This document shows, piece by piece, positions 10,696-20,780 of a stretch of 64,000 bases of DNA. The first letter of the stretch is position 1, and each line of letters opens with the position of its first letter. Location: assembly GCA_910575165.1 (NCBI GenBank), contig CAJTDS010000007.1:1-64000 (forward strand). Reading direction: 5' to 3'. The translations under genes were made by a program, and so were the position numbers. The notes beneath the pieces were generated by a model. That model did not search any database. It was given only the letters and a program-made list of their open reading frames with translations, and was not told where the DNA came from. This DNA comes from Eggerthellaceae bacterium (GTDB taxonomy: Bacteria; Actinomycetota; Coriobacteriia; Coriobacteriales; Eggerthellaceae).

Positions 10696-11027
10696 AACAA
10701 TTCCTTGCTAGCCTTTGACGGAGGGGACGAGGAAAGTATAGCAGCTGTCGGGCTGTACGCGAGGAAGCCGGTAAGGCCTTTTCGCGTCTGCGAGAGGGCA
10801 TTTTAATCGATGGGGCGAACGGCGATCGTCAAGAGGATCCAGCGTTGGTTCGTTGCTTTAGCAACATGGTTGCCGGTCGTATCTGGGGTCGCGGCGCCTG
10901 CGGGACGACCGGGCGCCTGTCGGCGGGGCTTTCCCCTGATGGCGTGAAATTTGCGAGTTTTTCCCTGAGAGATGCGGGGAAGCTGATAGACTTTTGAGGA
11001 ATGCCCGAACGAACAGGAGGCCGATTC
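10696..11027. other. 332-bp divergent intergenic region
   Basis: This separates the minus-strand LuxR-type gene from the cyclophilin gene and must hold both promoters. It contains small inverted repeats such as GCAAC/GTTGC (10861-10873) and GGTCGT/ACGACC (10875-10910). No gene, RNA or confident promoter hexamer pair was recognised. Confidence 0.4.
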
Positions 11028-11564
11028 ATGGCGCTGTACACTCCCGAATACCAGCCCAACGGCAAGGAAGTCGCCGTCATCCGCACGTCCAAAGGGACCA
11101 TCCGCGTCCAGCTCGCCGGCGAGGACGCCCCCATCCACGTGGGCAACTTCGTCGAGCTGGCGCAGAAGGGCTTCTACGACAACTTGAAGTTCCATCGCTA
11201 CGTGCCGGGCTTCGTCATCCAGGGCGGATGCCCCAACACGCGCGATTTGACCCCCGACGAGGTGGTGGCCAAGGCCCGCAGCCCCTTCGGCGGCTTGGGC
11301 ACGGGCGGTCCCGGATACACCATCAAGCAGGAGTACACCAGCAACCCCCGCAACTCCCATGAGGACGGCGCGCTGGCCATGGCCCGCTCCCAGATGCCCG
11401 ACTCGGCCGGCTCCCAGTTCTACCTGTGCCTGGGGCCGCAGCATTCCCTCGACTCCGGCTACACGGTCTTCGGCCAGACCGTCGAGGGCAAGGACGTCAT
11501 CGGCCAGCTTCGCGTCGGCGACGTCATCGAGGGGATCGACATCGAGAACGCCAACGAGGCTTAG
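11028..11564 (+). CDS. Cyclophilin-type peptidyl-prolyl cis-trans isomerase
   Basis: A 178-residue cytoplasmic cyclophilin that catalyses proline isomerisation during protein folding. The catalytic arginine region reads FHRYVPGFVIQGGCP, and SQFYLCLG and GYTVFGQT follow as in other bacterial cyclophilins. There is no signal peptide or membrane segment. The open frame starts 27 bp earlier, but the ATG at 11028 follows AGGAGG at ideal spacing. The TPR protein gene follows after 78 bp, and the two may be co-transcribed. Confidence 0.93.
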   Translation: MALYTPEYQPNGKEVAVIRTSKGTIRVQLAGEDAPIHVGNFVELAQKGFYDNLKFHRYVPGFVIQGGCPNTRDLTPDEVVAKARSPFGGLGTGGPGYTIKQEYTSNPRNSHEDGALAMARSQMPDSAGSQFYLCLGPQHSLDSGYTVFGQTVEGKDVIGQLRVGDVIEGIDIENANEA

Positions 11565-11590
11565 GACCCCGGGCTTCGACGTATGCCTGC

Positions 11591-11607
11591 TCCGCCGCTT
11601 CGGCGGA
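11591..11607 (+). other. Small hairpin between the cyclophilin and TPR genes
   Basis: TCCGCCG and CGGCGGA pair around a 3-nt loop. No T-tract follows, so it is more likely an mRNA-stabilising stem or chance than a terminator. Confidence 0.3.
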
Positions 11608-11642
11608 AGGTCCCGAAGCGTTAGAACGAGGTAAGGAAGCAG

Positions 11643-13016
11643 ATGAACAACGAGCTTTTCAATCAAGCGAAGGACGCCTACCGGGCTCGCAACTACGAGC
11701 TTGCGCTGGCGTTGTACACGCAATGTCTGCAAGATGCTCGCAATCCGCTCGGCCCCGGCGAGGAGGGACAGCTCTACCATCAGATCGGCAACTGCCTCGT
11801 CAAGCTCAACAATCCCACCGAGGCCATCCAGTCCTACACCTTGGCCACCGCCGACGGGGCCTACGATGCCTGTGGGGCCGTGAACTACAACCTGGGCATG
11901 GCCTACGCGTCGCTTCATGATTTCGAGAACGCCGAGCGCCATTTCGAGATAGCCGTCTCCGATCGCAAGTACGGCGCCGCCTACAAGGCCTACGCGGCTA
12001 TGGGCAACGCGCTCATGAAGATGGGCAAGACGGCCGAGGCGGGCGTGGCCTACCGCGAAGCGGCCCTGGACGACGCGAACCCCGACCCTACGAAGTCGCT
12101 GCTGAACCTGGGCGTGTGCTTCATGGCTCTCGACCGTCCGGCCGACGCGGCCAGCGTGTACGAAAGCGCGCTGCAGCTGAACCCGCCGGCGGACACCAGA
12201 AACCGCCTGTACGCCAACCTCGGCCAGGCCTACGTGGCCGTCGGCCAGATGCAGAAAGCGGTCCACGCCTTCGAGCAGGCTTTGGCCGACCAGACCTACT
12301 TCCTGTCGGACTCGGCCCGCATCGACTACCAGAAGGCTGTCGGCGCCGTCTCCCAGGGCGCTTCCGACTGCACGCAGAAGATGAGCCCGGTGATGCTGGG
12401 CAACGACATGTCCGGGCTCGACGTCATGGCCGAGCCGCTGATGGATTACGATCAGGATGGCCAGTACGCTTTGCAGGCAGCCGACGGGTACGCTGCGGGC
12501 TACGGTCCGGAAGGCTACGAGGGAGACCCGGGCTACCAGGGGCAAGGCAGCGGCGACATGTTCTTCACCGCTACCGACGAGGAAATCGAGAAGTGGTCCC
12601 GCGGCATCGCCAAGCAGGACCGCAAGCGCCGCAACGTGGGGCTCAAGGCCCTGGTGGTAGTTGTTTTCTTGCTGGTTGTAGCCTTTGGTGCTTGCATATT
12701 CCTGTATATCCAAGGCTTTGGCTTCCCCTCGCAGGAATCGGTCATCGGCCAGCTGTTCGACGACCCGAAGGCCGCCGTCGACACCTGCTTCGCCGACGAG
12801 GTGGATGCCGCCAAGGCCGCCACGTTGGTGGAGCTGGTAGTGGAGGACCCCGAGGTTGTTGTGGACGGCATGAACAAGTCCATGACCGAGTCCACCGCCT
12901 ACGTGACCGCCCAGACGCCGCAGGGGGGAGATGTGGACTACAAGGTCTCGCTCGTGAGGTCGGGCATCGGTTGGAAGATCTCAAACATCGAGCTTTACTT
13001 CGCCAGCCAGAACTAG
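11643..13016 (+). CDS. TPR-repeat protein with one C-terminal membrane anchor
   Basis: A 457-residue protein. Residues 1-235 are helical tetratricopeptide-like repeats (for example NYELALALYTQCLQD, NPTEAIQSYTLA, QMQKAVHAFEQAL), normally used for protein-protein contacts. Residues 255-305 are Gly/Tyr/Asp-rich and look disordered. A basic KQDRKRR stretch precedes one membrane segment at about 333-356, and the last ~100 residues form a small extracytoplasmic domain. The topology puts the TPR array in the cytoplasm. The start follows AAGGAAG. The partner and role are unknown. Confidence 0.85.
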   Translation: MNNELFNQAKDAYRARNYELALALYTQCLQDARNPLGPGEEGQLYHQIGNCLVKLNNPTEAIQSYTLATADGAYDACGAVNYNLGMAYASLHDFENAERHFEIAVSDRKYGAAYKAYAAMGNALMKMGKTAEAGVAYREAALDDANPDPTKSLLNLGVCFMALDRPADAASVYESALQLNPPADTRNRLYANLGQAYVAVGQMQKAVHAFEQALADQTYFLSDSARIDYQKAVGAVSQGASDCTQKMSPVMLGNDMSGLDVMAEPLMDYDQDGQYALQAADGYAAGYGPEGYEGDPGYQGQGSGDMFFTATDEEIEKWSRGIAKQDRKRRNVGLKALVVVVFLLVVAFGACIFLYIQGFGFPSQESVIGQLFDDPKAAVDTCFADEVDAAKAATLVELVVEDPEVVVDGMNKSMTESTAYVTAQTPQGGDVDYKVSLVRSGIGWKISNIELYFASQN

Positions 13017-13099
13017 GGGCATCGGGTATCGTCGTTTCAGGAACGCAGCGCGTACGCGCTTGTGCATGATGTTCGCAAGATAGGAAAGGAAGCTAACCC

Positions 13100-13510
13100 A
13101 TGGCAGTGCAGAAGACCTACAGCATGATCAAGCCCGACGGGGTCCGCAACGGGCACATCGGCGAGATCGTCAACCGCTTCGAGCGCGCGGGGCTGACCAT
13201 CGAGCGCATGGAGATGGGCATGGTCACTCCCGAGCAGGCCAAGGCCAACTACGCCGAGCACGAGGGCAAGCCCTTCTACGAGGGCCTTATCGCCTACATC
13301 ACCTCCGGTCCCGTGGTCAAGATGGTGATTTCCGGTGAGGGCGCGGTGGCGAAGTGCCGCAGCCTCATGGGTGCCACCAATCCCGCCGATGCCGCCCCTG
13401 GCACCATTCGCGGTGATTTCGGCCTGATCATGGACGAGAACGTTATCCACGGCTCCGATTCGCCTGAGTCCGCCGCCCGCGAGATCGCCGTGTTCTTCCC
13501 CGAGAACTAA
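13100..13510 (+). CDS. ndk: Nucleoside diphosphate kinase
   Basis: A 136-residue enzyme that balances NTP pools by a phosphohistidine ping-pong mechanism. The N-terminal TYSMIKPDGV motif binds the phosphates, and the active histidine is in NVIHGSDSPESA. The length is typical for the family. AGGAAAGG lies upstream of the ATG, and a strong terminator follows the stop codon. Confidence 0.96.
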   Translation: MAVQKTYSMIKPDGVRNGHIGEIVNRFERAGLTIERMEMGMVTPEQAKANYAEHEGKPFYEGLIAYITSGPVVKMVISGEGAVAKCRSLMGATNPADAAPGTIRGDFGLIMDENVIHGSDSPESAAREIAVFFPEN

Positions 13511-13901
13511 CGCATCCGCGACGTTTCGCTCGCCGAGCCCGTCTCCTTCGGAGGCGGGCTTTTCTTATGCCCCGACTTTGCCGATGCGCAAGGATAGACG
13601 GACGGTCCTGCAAGGTTTCCGTGCAAAGCGGATGCGCACAGCGAAAGGGGCGGCGACTGACGAGCCGCTCTGTCCGCAAGCAACAGCGAATGGGGGCGCA
13701 CCGCTTTGGAGGGAACACGGGGCGGATCGGAGGCGGATCGGGCGAGAACGATGGGGGCACCCTGCGCGGAAGCGGCAACGGGCGCGTCGCGCCATGCCGT
13801 CACATCCGCAACATGGGGCATGGCGTAGCGGAGGGCCGCCTGTCATCTTCCTGCAAGGGCGAGACGCTAGTCTGTTCGGAGGAAACGGGGAGGAGGCAGC
13901 G
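13511..13901. other. 391-bp intergenic region before comEA
   Basis: After the ndk terminator this GC-rich stretch holds open frames on both strands, including an in-frame 108-codon extension of comEA. Their amino-acid composition (Arg, Gly, Pro) and lack of ribosome sites argue against coding. No RNA gene or clear promoter was recognised. Confidence 0.4.
13536..13566 (+). terminator. Intrinsic terminator of ndk
   Basis: AGCCCGTCTCC (13536-13546) and GGAGGCGGGCT (13550-13560) form an 11-bp stem (one G-T pair) closed by a TTC loop, and TTTCTT follows. Confidence 0.85.
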
Positions 13902-14669
13902 ATGCTCGGGTTCGAAAATCGGCGCGACGCGGTTTCGGGAGGGATGGCAGGCGACCGTCCTCGGGCCCTGGCGCTTGCGGCCGTCGCCATCGCGGTTGCG
14001 GCCGCGGTAGTGCTTGCGTTGGTCCGGCTGGCGTCGGGCGGCGGTTCTGGGCTGGTTGTTGCAAGGGGAGACGACGGCGAAGGGCTGGCTGCGGCCGATC
14101 GGGTCGTGTCAGATGCCTCCTTCGCTGCGGATGAGGAGATGACTGCGGGCGAAGAGGGGGCGACGGGCGCTGCCGTATCGGATACCGCACGAGCGGACGA
14201 GCTGGAGGAGGGGGCGCTGCTTGTGCATATCGGAGGATGCGTGGAGGCGGCGGGGGTGTACGAGCTGCCGGCGGGTGCGCGCATCGCCGATGCCGTGGCG
14301 GCCGCCCAGGGCTTCACCGACGATGCGGCTCCCGATGCCGTGAACCTTGCCCGCCCGCTTTCGGACGGAGAGCGCGTGATCGTGCCGTCGGTCCGGGAAT
14401 ACGAGGGCTTGCAGGAGGGCGGCCTGTGGGAGCCCGACGGCGATGCGGACGACGCGGCTCCTTCCCAAGTCGGCGGGAAGGTGAACATCAACACGGCGAC
14501 GGCGGCGCAGCTGGAGTCGCTTCCCGGCGTGGGCCCCGCCACCGCGCAGAAGATCGTGGCAAGCCGGCAGTCGGAAGGGCCTTTCGGATGCTGCGAGGAC
14601 CTGATGCGCGTCTCTGGCATAGGGCAGAAGAAGTACGATGGCCTGGCAGAGCTTATATGCGTTGGGTAG
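13902..14669 (+). CDS. comEA: ComEA-type DNA-binding competence protein
   Basis: A 255-residue membrane-anchored protein. One membrane segment at about 23-43 is followed by an acidic linker, a SLBB-type domain (VHIGGCVEAAGVYELPAG, about 108-165), a second acidic linker and a C-terminal helix-hairpin-helix pair (VNINTATAAQLESLPGVGPA). In known systems ComEA receives incoming DNA outside the membrane and passes it to ComEC. The ATG at 13902 is preceded by GAGGAGG and places the membrane anchor where expected. Its end overlaps the start of comEC by 32 bp, which implies coupled translation. Confidence 0.9.
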   Translation: MLGFENRRDAVSGGMAGDRPRALALAAVAIAVAAAVVLALVRLASGGGSGLVVARGDDGEGLAAADRVVSDASFAADEEMTAGEEGATGAAVSDTARADELEEGALLVHIGGCVEAAGVYELPAGARIADAVAAAQGFTDDAAPDAVNLARPLSDGERVIVPSVREYEGLQEGGLWEPDGDADDAAPSQVGGKVNINTATAAQLESLPGVGPATAQKIVASRQSEGPFGCCEDLMRVSGIGQKKYDGLAELICVG

Positions 14670-17049
14670 GCGCCTGCGCAAGGGGCGCGAGCGCGGCGAT
14701 GCGCCGTCGGGCGTGCGCCCTTCGATCCCCTTGGCCTTGGCGGCGGGGCTGGCGTTCTGGGCTGCGTGCGCGTGCGCTGTTAGCGCGGGGGAGCATCTGG
14801 ACGCAGGCGGCTGCATGCTGCTGGCCCTCGGTTGCGCGGCGGCGGCCTTGGCGGCGTTGCCGCTGCTTCGCGCGCCTCGGGGGGCGTACGCGGCCGCGAT
14901 GCTTGCGGCGACGCTTGCCGGCGCGTTGAACGGTGCAGCGGGGTCGGCGATGCTTCACGCCCAGGGAGAGGTCCCGACCGCCGAGGCTGTACCCTTCGTG
15001 CTGCGCGCGGTCGAAGACGGCAGCGAGACCGCGTACGGCAGGCGCGTGCTGGCGCAGGTCGAGGAGGGCTTTGCCGCAGGGGCGAAGGTGCAGGTGCTTT
15101 TCGGGGGCGATGCGGACGTCCTCCACGGGCAGCGATTCGTCGCCGAAGGTTCGCTGCAGGCCGTTAGCGGGTCGAGCGCCGAGTTCCTTTGGGGCAAGGG
15201 GTGCGTGCTGCAGCTGGGGGCGCAGGAGGTGGAGCATTCGCCGGGGCAGGGGGTGCGCGATGCGGTGGCGGCGGTGCGGGCGAAGGCGGTGGAGCGCATC
15301 GGGTCGCGTGGAGGCCAGGACGCCGCCTTGGTGGCGGCTTTGGCCTGCGGATGGCGCGGTTCGATCGACGACGAGCTGTCCTGCGCCTTCAAGGCTGCGG
15401 GTCTGAGCCATCTGATCGCGGTCTCGGGAGCCCACCTTTCCCTGGTCGTCGCCTTCGCTTCGGCCGTGCTGGGGGCGCTGCGCTGCCCGAGGGCGGCGGC
15501 GGTGCCGTTGCAGGCAGCGCTTATCCTGTCGTTTCTTCTGCTGTCTGCCGCGTCGGCATCTGCCGTCAGGGCGTCCATCATGGCTTTCTGCGCCATGGGG
15601 TCGTTCTTCGCTCGTCGCCGCCCCTCGTCCCTGAGCGCGTTGGGCGTCTGCATGATGGTCTTCGTGGCCCTCGACCCGTTCGTAGCCGTTTCGGTGTCGT
15701 TCGCGCTCTCCACGCTCTCCACGCTGGGAATCGTCCTGTTCGGCAGGCTCTTCCAGTGCTGGATCGCCCGTGCGATGCGATGGGCTCCCCGCTTCGCCCG
15801 GGATGCGTTGGCGCTGACGCTCGCGTCGAACGTGGCGGCGACCCTGTACGGCTCGGCGCTGTTCTCGCAGCTCTCCTTGGTGGCACCGGTGTCCAACGTG
15901 GTTGCTGCGCCCCTGTTCGCCCCCTCCTGCATCGGCAGTGTCGCGGTATCGCTTCTGGCGGGATTGCTCCCCGACATCCCTTGGGAGGTGCTGCAGGTGG
16001 GATGCGTTTTCCCGGGGATCCTGGCCCGGGCGGTACGCGCGTGCGCCGCCGTTCCCTATGCGAGCGTGGCCGTCTCGTGGAGCCCGCTGGCGGCCTTGGC
16101 TGCATCCGGGGCGATCGCCGCGGCTCTGTACCGGCTGTGGCCCGTGCCCGCGGCGCGACCGCAGACTCGGACGCCGGTGCGCCGGCAGCTGGCGGGGGTT
16201 GCGGCGTTTGCGGCGGCTTGCGCCCTGACGATGCTGCTGGGGGTCGCGGTAGCGCCGGGCCTTTTTGGCGGCGACCGATGCGCCCAGATGGTGATGCTGG
16301 ACGTGGGGCAGGGGGATGCCATTTTGCTGCGCGGGTCGGAGGCGACGGTTTTGGTTGATACGGGCAACAAGCCGGCCCTTCTGCGGCAGGCTCTTGCCAG
16401 AAACGGCGTCACGTCGCTGGACGCGGTGGTGATAACCCACAGCGACGACGATCATTTCGGCTGCCTTGCCGATTTGAAGGGGGTGGTGCAGGTACCGTCG
16501 GTCATGGTGGCCGAGGACGGCCTGTCCTGTCCGTGCGCCTCGTGCGAAACGCTCAGGAGCGATGCGGAGGTGCTGGTGGGGCGGGATGGGCTCGTGGGTT
16601 TGAGCGCGGGCGACAGGATGGAGATGGGGTCGATGAGCCTGGAGGTGCTCTGGCCCGTCGCTTACTGCGACGAGGGCGGCAACGGCGACAGCCTCTGCCT
16701 TCTGGTCCTGGTGGATGCGGACGGCGACGGGGCGACGGACTATCGCGGGCTTTTGACGGGGGATGCGGAGCGCGGCGAGCTGGCAAGCCTCGTACAGGCG
16801 GGGGCGCTGGGGCCGCTCGACGTGCTCAAAGTGGGGCATCACGGTTCGAAGAACGCCCTGGACGAGCGGACGGTGAGGTCGCTAGATCCTACCGTGTCGC
16901 TTATCAGCTGCGGGGATAACAATCGCTACGGGCACCCTTCCGCCGAAGCGCTGGCGCTGCTGGAAGAGGCGGGCAGCGAGGTGTTTCGCACCGATGTGCA
17001 CGGAGATGTAGCTTGCCGGTTCGACTCCGACGGCATGGAGGTGCGATGA
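14638..17049 (+). CDS. comEC: ComEC/Rec2 DNA-uptake channel
   Basis: An 803-residue polytopic protein forming the channel that passes single-stranded DNA into the cytoplasm. The N-terminal soluble region is followed by the competence core with the family motif LSHLIAVSGAHLSLV near residue 257, many membrane segments, and a C-terminal metallo-beta-lactamase-like domain with MLDVGQGDAILL, the metal site THSDDDHFG, and KVGHHGSKNA. The domain metal ligands look intact, so nuclease activity is possible. The ribosome site is weak, and the start inside comEA suggests translational coupling. Type IV pilus or ComF genes are not in the window. Confidence 0.92.
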   Translation: MAWQSLYALGRRLRKGRERGDAPSGVRPSIPLALAAGLAFWAACACAVSAGEHLDAGGCMLLALGCAAAALAALPLLRAPRGAYAAAMLAATLAGALNGAAGSAMLHAQGEVPTAEAVPFVLRAVEDGSETAYGRRVLAQVEEGFAAGAKVQVLFGGDADVLHGQRFVAEGSLQAVSGSSAEFLWGKGCVLQLGAQEVEHSPGQGVRDAVAAVRAKAVERIGSRGGQDAALVAALACGWRGSIDDELSCAFKAAGLSHLIAVSGAHLSLVVAFASAVLGALRCPRAAAVPLQAALILSFLLLSAASASAVRASIMAFCAMGSFFARRRPSSLSALGVCMMVFVALDPFVAVSVSFALSTLSTLGIVLFGRLFQCWIARAMRWAPRFARDALALTLASNVAATLYGSALFSQLSLVAPVSNVVAAPLFAPSCIGSVAVSLLAGLLPDIPWEVLQVGCVFPGILARAVRACAAVPYASVAVSWSPLAALAASGAIAAALYRLWPVPAARPQTRTPVRRQLAGVAAFAAACALTMLLGVAVAPGLFGGDRCAQMVMLDVGQGDAILLRGSEATVLVDTGNKPALLRQALARNGVTSLDAVVITHSDDDHFGCLADLKGVVQVPSVMVAEDGLSCPCASCETLRSDAEVLVGRDGLVGLSAGDRMEMGSMSLEVLWPVAYCDEGGNGDSLCLLVLVDADGDGATDYRGLLTGDAERGELASLVQAGALGPLDVLKVGHHGSKNALDERTVRSLDPTVSLISCGDNNRYGHPSAEALALLEEAGSEVFRTDVHGDVACRFDSDGMEVR

Positions 17050-17061
17050 TACAATGGGGCC

Positions 17062-18051
17062 ATGAGCCAAGCGAGCGCACAGACGAAGCCCGGAACGCCG
17101 CTGCCAGGGTACCTGGTGGTGGGCGACGACGCCCTGAAGCGAGAGCGGATCGCCGCGGGCATCAAGCGGCGCCTTGCCCAGATGGGCGACATGACTTTCA
17201 ACACCGATACGTTCGAAGGGGGCTCCGCCGAAGGCGCGTCCATCGTGAACGCCTGTAGGACGGTGCCGTTCCTCAGTCCGTACCGCCTGGTATGCGTTAC
17301 CGAGGCGGACAAGCTCAAGAAGGCCGACTCCGAGGAGCTGGTGGCCTACCTCAAGAGCCCCAACGAGAGCACCGTGCTGCTGCTGACCGGCGAGAAGCTG
17401 GCGAAGGGCACGCGGTTGTACAAGGCGGTTGCGGCGTTGGGGGCCAAGGCCGTCATAGAATGCGTTGTGCCCAAGACGCGCGATCTGCCGAACCTGGTAC
17501 GCGAGATGGCGCCGGCCCACGGGGCTACCATGACCGCGGATGCCGCCCATAAGCTGGTGGAGCTGGTGGGCGACGATACCGTGCGACTAGATGCCGAGGT
17601 GGCGAAGCTCGCACTGCTGCACGAAGGGTCGCAGCCCATCGGGGTGCGCGAGGTGCTCGACAACGTCTCCCAGGTATCGGAGCCCACCCGCTGGGACTTC
17701 GTGAACGCGTTCTCGGCACGCAACACCGCCGCTTGCGTGGCTATGCTTGGGCAGATGAAGTCCGTGTCGCCCCATTCGCTCATCGGCCTGTGCGCGAACC
17801 GGCTGCGCGACCTCATGGCCGCGCAGTCGATGATTCGCCGGGGCACGCCGGGTGCTACAGCTCAGGCGCTGGGCAAGCAGGATTGGCAGGTCCGGTCCAT
17901 AGTCGCCGACGCCCGCCGGTTCAAGGCAGTCGAGCTCGAGCGGGGACTTCTGGGGGCGCGCAAGACCGAGATGGCCATGAACAGCGGCAAAGACGCTGAC
18001 GACGCGTTTCTGGAATGGGTGATTTCGGTCACCGGCCCGGCCGGCCGCTAG
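17062..18051 (+). CDS. holA: DNA polymerase III delta subunit
   Basis: A 329-residue clamp-loader subunit that opens the beta clamp. The N-terminal segment PGYLVVGDDALKRERIAAGI and the three-domain AAA-like layout without an intact Walker A motif match HolA proteins. It follows comEC after 12 bp and precedes rpsT (here on the opposite strand), the comEA-comEC-holA-rpsT order common in Gram-positive bacteria, which supports the call for this poorly conserved family. The ribosome site is weak (TGGGGCC). Confidence 0.9.
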   Translation: MSQASAQTKPGTPLPGYLVVGDDALKRERIAAGIKRRLAQMGDMTFNTDTFEGGSAEGASIVNACRTVPFLSPYRLVCVTEADKLKKADSEELVAYLKSPNESTVLLLTGEKLAKGTRLYKAVAALGAKAVIECVVPKTRDLPNLVREMAPAHGATMTADAAHKLVELVGDDTVRLDAEVAKLALLHEGSQPIGVREVLDNVSQVSEPTRWDFVNAFSARNTAACVAMLGQMKSVSPHSLIGLCANRLRDLMAAQSMIRRGTPGATAQALGKQDWQVRSIVADARRFKAVELERGLLGARKTEMAMNSGKDADDAFLEWVISVTGPAGR

Positions 18052-18078
18052 CGGCTGCGCAAAACGGCTCGGAATATG

Positions 18079-18108
18079 AGGAAGGCCCGGTTTCCACCGG
18101 GCCTTCCT
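18079..18108. terminator. Hairpin terminator between convergent holA and rpsT
   Basis: AGGAAGGCCCGGT (18079-18091) and ACCGGGCCTTCCT (18096-18108) form a 13-bp perfect stem with a 4-nt TTCC loop. No long T-tract follows on either strand, but the position between two convergent stops and the stem strength support a shared terminator. Confidence 0.65.
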
Positions 18109-18130
18109 GGCAATCTGGTTCGGGATGCGC

Positions 18131-18661
18131 TTACTCGGCGGCAGCTTCGCTCTCGGCGTCGCCCTCGCCCTCGGCGGCGGCAGCAGCAGCTTCGGCGGCA
18201 GCAGCCTCGGCAGCTTCCTTGGCCTTGCGCTCGGCAGCCTTCTTCTCGGCCTTCAGCTGGGCCTCGCGGCGCACGGCCTTCTCCTTGCTGGCGGCCTCCT
18301 GGGCAGCCTTGCGGGCGGCCTTGGCCTCGGCCTTCTTGTTGGAGCCGCTGGGAGCGACCTTCTTCTCGGGCTTGACGTAGGCAGCGCGGATCTCGTCGGT
18401 CACCACGGTGTTGGCCAAGGCCATGATGCCGCTCTTGCGGTTGGCGGCCTGGTTCTTATGGATGACGCCCTTGCTGGCGGCGCGGTCCATGAGGCGGCAG
18501 GCGGCAAGCGCGTAGGCGTAGGCGGCGGTGCCGTCGCCGGCGGCCACGGCGTCCTTCACGTGGCGCACGGCGGTCTTCAGCTCGGACTTGACCGCGCGGT
18601 TGCGCAGGCGAGCCTTCTCGTTGGTGAGGATGCGCTTCTTCTGGGATTTGATGTTCGCCAT
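18131..18661 (-). CDS. rpsT: 30S ribosomal protein S20 with long low-complexity tail
   Basis: Residues 1-88 are a normal S20 ([20 protein letters not shown] at the start; [20 protein letters not shown] inside), which binds 16S rRNA early in 30S assembly. S20 is usually 85-90 residues, but this protein continues to 176. The extra ~80 residues are made almost only of Ala, Lys, Glu and Arg, with a poly-Ala/Glu end (after residue 150) that is acidic. It probably forms a long charged helix on the ribosome surface. The start follows AAAGG, and the open frame before it is not conserved. Confidence 0.93.
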   Translation of the reverse strand: MANIKSQKKRILTNEKARLRNRAVKSELKTAVRHVKDAVAAGDGTAAYAYALAACRLMDRAASKGVIHKNQAANRKSGIMALANTVVTDEIRAAYVKPEKKVAPSGSNKKAEAKAARKAAQEAASKEKAVRREAQLKAEKKAAERKAKEAAEAAAAEAAAAAAEGEGDAESEAAAE

Positions 18662-18955
18662 GAGGTATGCCTTTCGTAGTATCGTCGGTATGGCTGGCAT
18701 GTATCCAACGATACGGGCGCGCAGGGCAGGCGTACCGGCTGCGGCAGGCGATCGGTGCGGCGGGCAGGATTTTCCGTCGCGGGCGCCGAGACCGCGGGGT
18801 CTCGGGCCGGCCAACGGGTACGCAATCGAAGCAGCCTCGTCTGCAGATTCGGCGGTGCGGGCACCGCGCGGGCGTACCGTTGGATACACAATGCGGTAGA
18901 ATAGCAAAAGTTTGCCCGAAGCGGCGGAAAAAACACGGATACAGCTCCTTTAAGG
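18662..18955. promoter_or_regulatory. rpsT-lepA divergent region with mirrored 22-bp element
   Basis: A 22-bp sequence beginning GTATCCAACG occurs on the top strand (18701-18722) and again on the bottom strand (18888 back to 18867), with 19 of 22 positions identical. The copies face away from the middle of the region, one near each gene start, so they are probably shared promoter or regulator elements. A -10-like TAGAAT lies at 18897-18902 before lepA, and a GATACT lies on the bottom strand before rpsT. Confidence 0.5.
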
Positions 18956-20776
<1,821 letters not shown>

Positions 20777-20780
20777 CTCC

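Noticed and set aside
10803-12713. Minus-strand open frame of 636 codons
   Set aside because: It lies opposite the cyclophilin and TPR genes, both with conserved motifs; it is a shadow frame.
13578-13901. 108-codon N-terminal extension of ComEA
   Set aside because: It has Arg/Gly-rich non-protein-like composition, and the ATG at 13902 has a strong ribosome site just before a typical membrane anchor.
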